Made by a program: the position numbers and the translations under genes. A stretch of 64,000 bases of DNA, taken from contig JAVXOZ010000007.1 of the NCBI GenBank assembly GCA_036644995.1, positions 1-64,000 of the forward strand, read 5' to 3'. This document shows positions 61,054 through 64,000 of the stretch, one piece after another. The stretch comes from Cryptoclostridium sp036644995 (GTDB lineage Bacteria > Bacillota > Dehalobacteriia > UBA7702). How positions within the stretch are numbered: position 1 is the stretch's first letter; every line of letters starts with the position of its first letter. Below the pieces are notes generated by a model, which saw only the letters and a list, made by a program, of their open reading frames with translations, ran no database searches and was not told the origin of the DNA.

Positions 61054-61932
61054 ATGAGAGATTTAATTATGATGAAAATAGAACAAAATACGGTTTTTCG
61101 CTACTGTGCCTTAATATTGGGGAGTACAGTGGTGGCTTTTGGTTTGGCTGGTTTTTTGGTTCCTCACCGCATAGTGGCAGGTGGCACCAGTGGTTTGGCA
61201 ACAATTATTTATCATTTAACCTTGTTTCCTATCGGGATTTTGGTTTTTGTTATAGATATTCCGCTGTTTTTGTGGGCATTTAAAGTTTTTGGTTTTAAAT
61301 TTTTAGCAAAAACTTTTATGGTAGCAATGTTTTTGGCGTTATTTTTGCAAATCTTTAATTTACTTATACCAAATGCCTTTTCACCGGATCCTTTATTATC
61401 TGCTATTTACGGCGGTATAATTACAGGTGCAGGTATGGGGATTATTTTTAGGTTTGGCGCTACCAGTGGCGGCACAGATTTAATTGCGGCTATTTTTCGC
61501 CGTTATTTTCATTGGAAATTGGGCACCGGTCTATTTATTGCCGATGGATTCATCATTTTGCTTTCAGGGCTGGTTTTTGCAATGGATTTAATTTTATATG
61601 GTATATTAACTGTGTTTATATGCACCAGAGTTGTGGATATTATACAAAGTGGTACTGCTTCGGCAAAAACTGTTTTTGTTATTACTAAATATCCCGAAGC
61701 GGTAAAAAATGCTATTTATGAAAATGTGGCAAGGGGAGTTACTGTTTTTCATGGCAGTGGTGGTTTCCATGAGGAAATGAGGGAAATTCTTTTTTCTGTG
61801 GTGGGAACTTATGAAATAGCTAAGTTAAAAGATGTGGTTTATAGTGTGGATGAAAGTGCTTTTGTGGTGGTAACCGCTGCTACCGAGGTTTTGGGTGAGG
61901 GCTTTAATGCGGAAACAACCCAACAAAAATAA
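61054..61932 (+). CDS. YitT family membrane protein (DUF161/DUF2179)
   Basis: 292 residues: about five to six membrane helices (residues ~15-200; GSTVVAFGLAGFLVPHRIVAGGTSGLATI is a typical start) and a C-terminal soluble DUF2179 domain (TAKTVFVITKYPEAVKNAI...GVTVFHGSGGF...). YitT proteins are widespread in Firmicutes; function is not established. No strong ribosome binding site precedes ATG 61054; an alternative ATG pair at 61069/61072 is possible and would shorten the protein by five or six residues. Divergent from argG; followed by repeat element copy 3. Confidence 0.9.
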   Translation: MRDLIMMKIEQNTVFRYCALILGSTVVAFGLAGFLVPHRIVAGGTSGLATIIYHLTLFPIGILVFVIDIPLFLWAFKVFGFKFLAKTFMVAMFLALFLQIFNLLIPNAFSPDPLLSAIYGGIITGAGMGIIFRFGATSGGTDLIAAIFRRYFHWKLGTGLFIADGFIILLSGLVFAMDLILYGILTVFICTRVVDIIQSGTASAKTVFVITKYPEAVKNAIYENVARGVTVFHGSGGFHEEMREILFSVVGTYEIAKLKDVVYSVDESAFVVVTAATEVLGEGFNAETTQQK

Positions 61933-62082
61933 ATATTTTTTAGGCTGTGGATAAAGTCTGACATTGGGTAAAATTCCTTCCCACCAACTGCTTATGTACA
62001 TATAGGTACACTGCTCAGACGCTGTTCATGGGGTTTTATCGAATATAAGGCTTTTTTGGCAATCTAAAAAATAAATATTTTT
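61925..62082. mobile_element. Shortened interspersed element (copy 3) with perfect 16-bp direct repeats
   Basis: 61942-62065 (about 124 bases) matches copies 1 and 2 from AGGCTGTGGATAAAGTCTGA through the GTACATATAGGTAC core to AAGGCTTT, then jumps to GGCAATCT; the internal ACAGCC...hairpin part of about 36 bases is gone. The flanks 61925-61940 and 62067-62082 are the identical 16-mer AAAAATAAATATTTTT, itself almost a palindrome. The left flank overlaps the last codons of the YitT gene. This exact duplication is the best evidence that the element inserts and duplicates its target. Confidence 0.75.
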
Positions 62083-62104
62083 ACCTTTAATTTATTAATC
62101 TTTA

Positions 62105-62113
62105 TGCTATAAT
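62105..62113 (+). promoter_or_regulatory. Extended -10 promoter of deoC
   Basis: TGCTATAAT (TG at 62105-62106, TATAAT at 62108-62113), about 45 bases before the deoC start and just downstream of element copy 3. The -35 region is weak (TTTACC at 62080 is too far), as is common for extended -10 promoters. Confidence 0.55.
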
Positions 62114-62156
62114 AAAAAAAATGTGTTATAATTTAAAAAAACATAAAGGTGAAAAT

Positions 62157-62801
62157 ATGAATAAAATAGATATCTTATCTCATGTGGATTATACACTTTT
62201 AAAACCTATCGCTGATTGGGAAGCTATAAAAAAGCTGTGCAGGGAATCTGTGGCAAATAAAACAGCCTCTGTGTGCATTCCCCCAGCCTATGTAAAAAGG
62301 GTTAAAAAGGAATTTGCAGATTTGAATATTTGTACGGTAATTGGTTTTCCTTTGGGGTATCAAACCACCGAAACCAAGGTTTTTGAAACGAAAAATGCTA
62401 TTGAAAATGGAGCTTTGGAAATTGATGCCGTGGTAAATTTAGGTGATGTAAAAAATCAGGATTTTCCTAAAATTACAGAGGAAATAAAAGCTTTAAAAAA
62501 TGTTTGCGGTGATAAAATTTTGAAAATTATTGTGGAAACCTGCTATCTAACAGAAGGGGAAAAAATAAAAATGTGCCATGCTGTAACTACAGGTGGTGCA
62601 GATTTTATTAAAACCTCAACAGGATTCGGCACAGGTGGAGCAGAGCTTATAGATATAAAATTATTTAAAGAACACATAGGTAAAGGGGTAAAAATAAAAG
62701 CCGCAGGTGGCATTAAAACCATGGCAGATGCGGAAAAATTTATAGAAAACGGAGCATTGCGTATTGGGGCAAGCTCTCTTAAGTCTACGGATGCGGAGTA
62801 A
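62157..62801 (+). CDS. deoC: Deoxyribose-phosphate aldolase
   Basis: 214 residues. Splits 2-deoxyribose-5-phosphate into acetaldehyde and glyceraldehyde-3-phosphate in nucleoside salvage. TIM barrel with the motifs VDYTLLKP, VNLGDVKNQD, the Schiff-base lysine in FIKTSTGFGTGGA (~residue 148) and KAAGGIKT. ATG 62157 follows AAAGGTG; an upstream frame from 62121 lacks a ribosome binding site. Paired with cdd 48 bases downstream, a usual nucleoside catabolism set. Confidence 0.94.
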   Translation: MNKIDILSHVDYTLLKPIADWEAIKKLCRESVANKTASVCIPPAYVKRVKKEFADLNICTVIGFPLGYQTTETKVFETKNAIENGALEIDAVVNLGDVKNQDFPKITEEIKALKNVCGDKILKIIVETCYLTEGEKIKMCHAVTTGGADFIKTSTGFGTGGAELIDIKLFKEHIGKGVKIKAAGGIKTMADAEKFIENGALRIGASSLKSTDAE

Positions 62802-62849
62802 AAAATAAGTAGATAAAGTAGATAAAATTGAAAATAAAGGTGAAAAATA

Positions 62850-63269
62850 ATGAATATAGAAAATTTAATTAACGCAGCTATTGAAGCACGAAAAGCGGCA
62901 TATGCACCATATTCCAATTTTACCGTAGGTGCGGCATTGCTTGGAAAAAGTGAAAAAATATACACCGGCTGCAATGTGGAAAATGCAGGGTTTACCCCTT
63001 CTATTTGCGGTGAAAGGGCAGCTTTATACACCGCTATTGCCCAAAGTGAACGTAGCTTTATTGCCATAGCCATTGTGGGCGGCAGTGAAGATTCTGCGGA
63101 AAAAGATTTGGACTTTTGCTTCCCTTGCGGTGTGTGCCGTCAAGTATTTTACGAATTTTGTCAAGCTGATTTTCAGATTATTGTGGCAAAAAATAAAGAT
63201 GATTACTCTGTTTACACCTTAAAAGAATTATTGCCCCATGGTTTTGGGCCGGAAAATTTGCAAAAATAA
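62850..63269 (+). CDS. cdd: Cytidine deaminase
   Basis: 139 residues, small tetrameric type. Deaminates cytidine and deoxycytidine to uridine forms. Zinc site: ICGERAAL (Cys and catalytic Glu, ~residues 53-56) and PCGVCRQVFYEF (two Cys, ~88-91). Substrate motif NVENAGF present. AAAGGTG before ATG 62850. Operon with deoC; a terminator follows. Confidence 0.96.
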   Translation: MNIENLINAAIEARKAAYAPYSNFTVGAALLGKSEKIYTGCNVENAGFTPSICGERAALYTAIAQSERSFIAIAIVGGSEDSAEKDLDFCFPCGVCRQVFYEFCQADFQIIVAKNKDDYSVYTLKELLPHGFGPENLQK

Positions 63270-63323
63270 GTTTTGTGTTTGAAACAATTAACAAATTTTA
63301 TAAATAAATCCAAGTATAAAAAT

Positions 63324-63365
63324 ATCCGAATTTACAATTTGTGTCTGTAAATTCGGATGTTTTTT
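63324..63365. terminator. Bidirectional terminator between cdd and rubrerythrin gene
   Basis: 13-bp stem ATCCGAATTTACA/TGTAAATTCGGAT, then GTTTTTT on the plus strand and ATTTTTA on the minus strand. It lies between the convergent cdd and rubrerythrin stops. Confidence 0.85.
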
Positions 63366-63398
63366 ATGTGGAAATTTAAAAATAAATTTAATAAATAC

Positions 63399-64000
63399 TT
63401 ATTGGCAATGCCCTGTATAAGGCGCCATGGAAATTCGGATAAAAAATCCTTGGTTGTGTTGACAAACAGGGCACATCAGTGGTGCTTGGGTGGATTTTAA
63501 AATATGTCCACAGTTCAAACACATCCAGCCTGTTTCCACCTCGCAGGTAAAAAGTTTGCCTTCTGCAATAAGCTCTGCAAAGATACCAAAACGGTTGCCG
63601 TGGGTTTTTTCTATTTCTGCAATCATGTGAAAATCCTTGGCAATTTCCTCAAACCCTTCATCGGCGGCGATATTGCCAAATATGGGATAGATGTTTTCAA
63701 ATTCCTCAAATTCGTTATTTTGTGAAGATCTTAAAATAGAAAGAATATCCTTTTCGGCATCAACGGGGTAAGCGGCGTCAATTTCCAAGCTGCCGCTGCC
63801 GCCTTTAATTAAATGATTGTAAAAAACTTTAGCGTGTTCTTTTTCCTGATTGGCGGTGAATGTAAAAACCTCGGAAATCACCTGTAAATTAGCACTTTTT
63901 GATGCAGAAGCAGCAAATGTATAGCGATTTCTGGCTTGGCTTTCACCGGCAAAGGCACGTAATAAATTCACCTTGGTTTCACTGCTGTTAAAATTAATCA
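63399..64000 (-). CDS. rbr: Rubrerythrin (N terminus outside the window)
   Basis: About 200 residues are visible; the reading frame stays open to the window edge (INFNSSETKVNLLRAFAGESQ), so the true start lies beyond 64000 and the GTG at 63971 is internal. Rubrerythrin reduces hydrogen peroxide in anaerobes. The di-iron ferritin-like domain has FAGESQARNRY, NQEKEHAKVFY, ADEGFEEIAKDF and EIEKTHGNRF (Glu and His ligands). The C-terminal rubredoxin domain has MCLNCGH and MCPVCQHNQGFF, with four cysteines for the Fe(Cys)4 site. Confidence 0.95.
   Translation of the reverse strand, partial: INFNSSETKVNLLRAFAGESQARNRYTFAASASKSANLQVISEVFTFTANQEKEHAKVFYNHLIKGGSGSLEIDAAYPVDAEKDILSILRSSQNNEFEEFENIYPIFGNIAADEGFEEIAKDFHMIAEIEKTHGNRFGIFAELIAEGKLFTCEVETGWMCLNCGHILKSTQAPLMCPVCQHNQGFFIRISMAPYTGHCQ

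Overview
The window is about 64 kb of AT-rich chromosome from an anaerobic, spore-forming, low-GC Firmicute of the class Clostridia that carries the Wood-Ljungdahl (reductive acetyl-CoA) pathway. Evidence: SpoIVA, a SpoIIIE-type translocase, TepA, CodY and RNase Y point to Firmicutes; a complete cooC-acsA-acsB-acsC-acsV-cooC-acsD-acsE cluster, a formate-tetrahydrofolate ligase and rubrerythrin point to an acetogen or related strict anaerobe. I cannot name genus or species from sequence alone.

Layout. 1-8.4 kb: DUF512 protein, der, plsY, spoIVA, a DinG-type helicase and a very short SpoVM-like gene. 8.5-12.6 kb: mostly minus-strand accessory genes (LytTR/DUF3021 pair, degV, uppP) with a DUF1836 gene. 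12.4-29.5 kb: housekeeping block with ylzJ-tepA on the minus strand, then spoIIIE, rodZ-like, rimO, pgsA, pncC, recA, recX, rny, a hypothetical gene, ymdB, dipeptidase, PHP phosphatase, cobS, guaB, codY and a degenerate Nudix gene. 29.5-30.1 kb: tRNA-Pro(UGG), tRNA-Gln(CUG) and a 57-residue cysteine-rich protein. 30.2-41.5 kb: acs operon with a clear promoter and a closing terminator. 41.6-44.3 kb: decayed accessory zone with a 115-bp tandem repeat array, an IS256-family transposase relic and an alpha/beta hydrolase. 44.3-50.5 kb: GGDEF protein, glnS, aminopeptidase, phased repeats, yajQ. 50.6-61 kb: argC-J-B-D-F, an S-layer-homology protein, fhs under a ZTP riboswitch, and argG. 61-64 kb: YitT, deoC, cdd and a rubrerythrin cut by the window edge.

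How the parts connect. Fhs, AcsE, AcsC/D, AcsV, AcsA, AcsB and the two CooC-type ATPases form formate activation, the methyl-transfer steps and the carbonyl branch, so a large part of the pathway is here (folD, fchA, metF and formate dehydrogenase are not). GuaB makes GMP, the precursor of the GTP that CodY senses, and the two genes are adjacent. GGDEF and YajQ proteins suggest cyclic-di-GMP signalling. SpoIVA and the SpoVM-like peptide are preceded by nearly identical sigma-E-type promoters.

Most unusual items: (i) a 161-bp interspersed element present three times (one internally deleted), each copy flanked by a duplicated palindrome that in at least one case is a transcription terminator; (ii) the unannotated SpoVM-like gene; (iii) a terminator directly in front of the rny ribosome binding site; (iv) a UppP homologue lacking a conserved catalytic glutamate; (v) phased and tandem repeats of unknown role.
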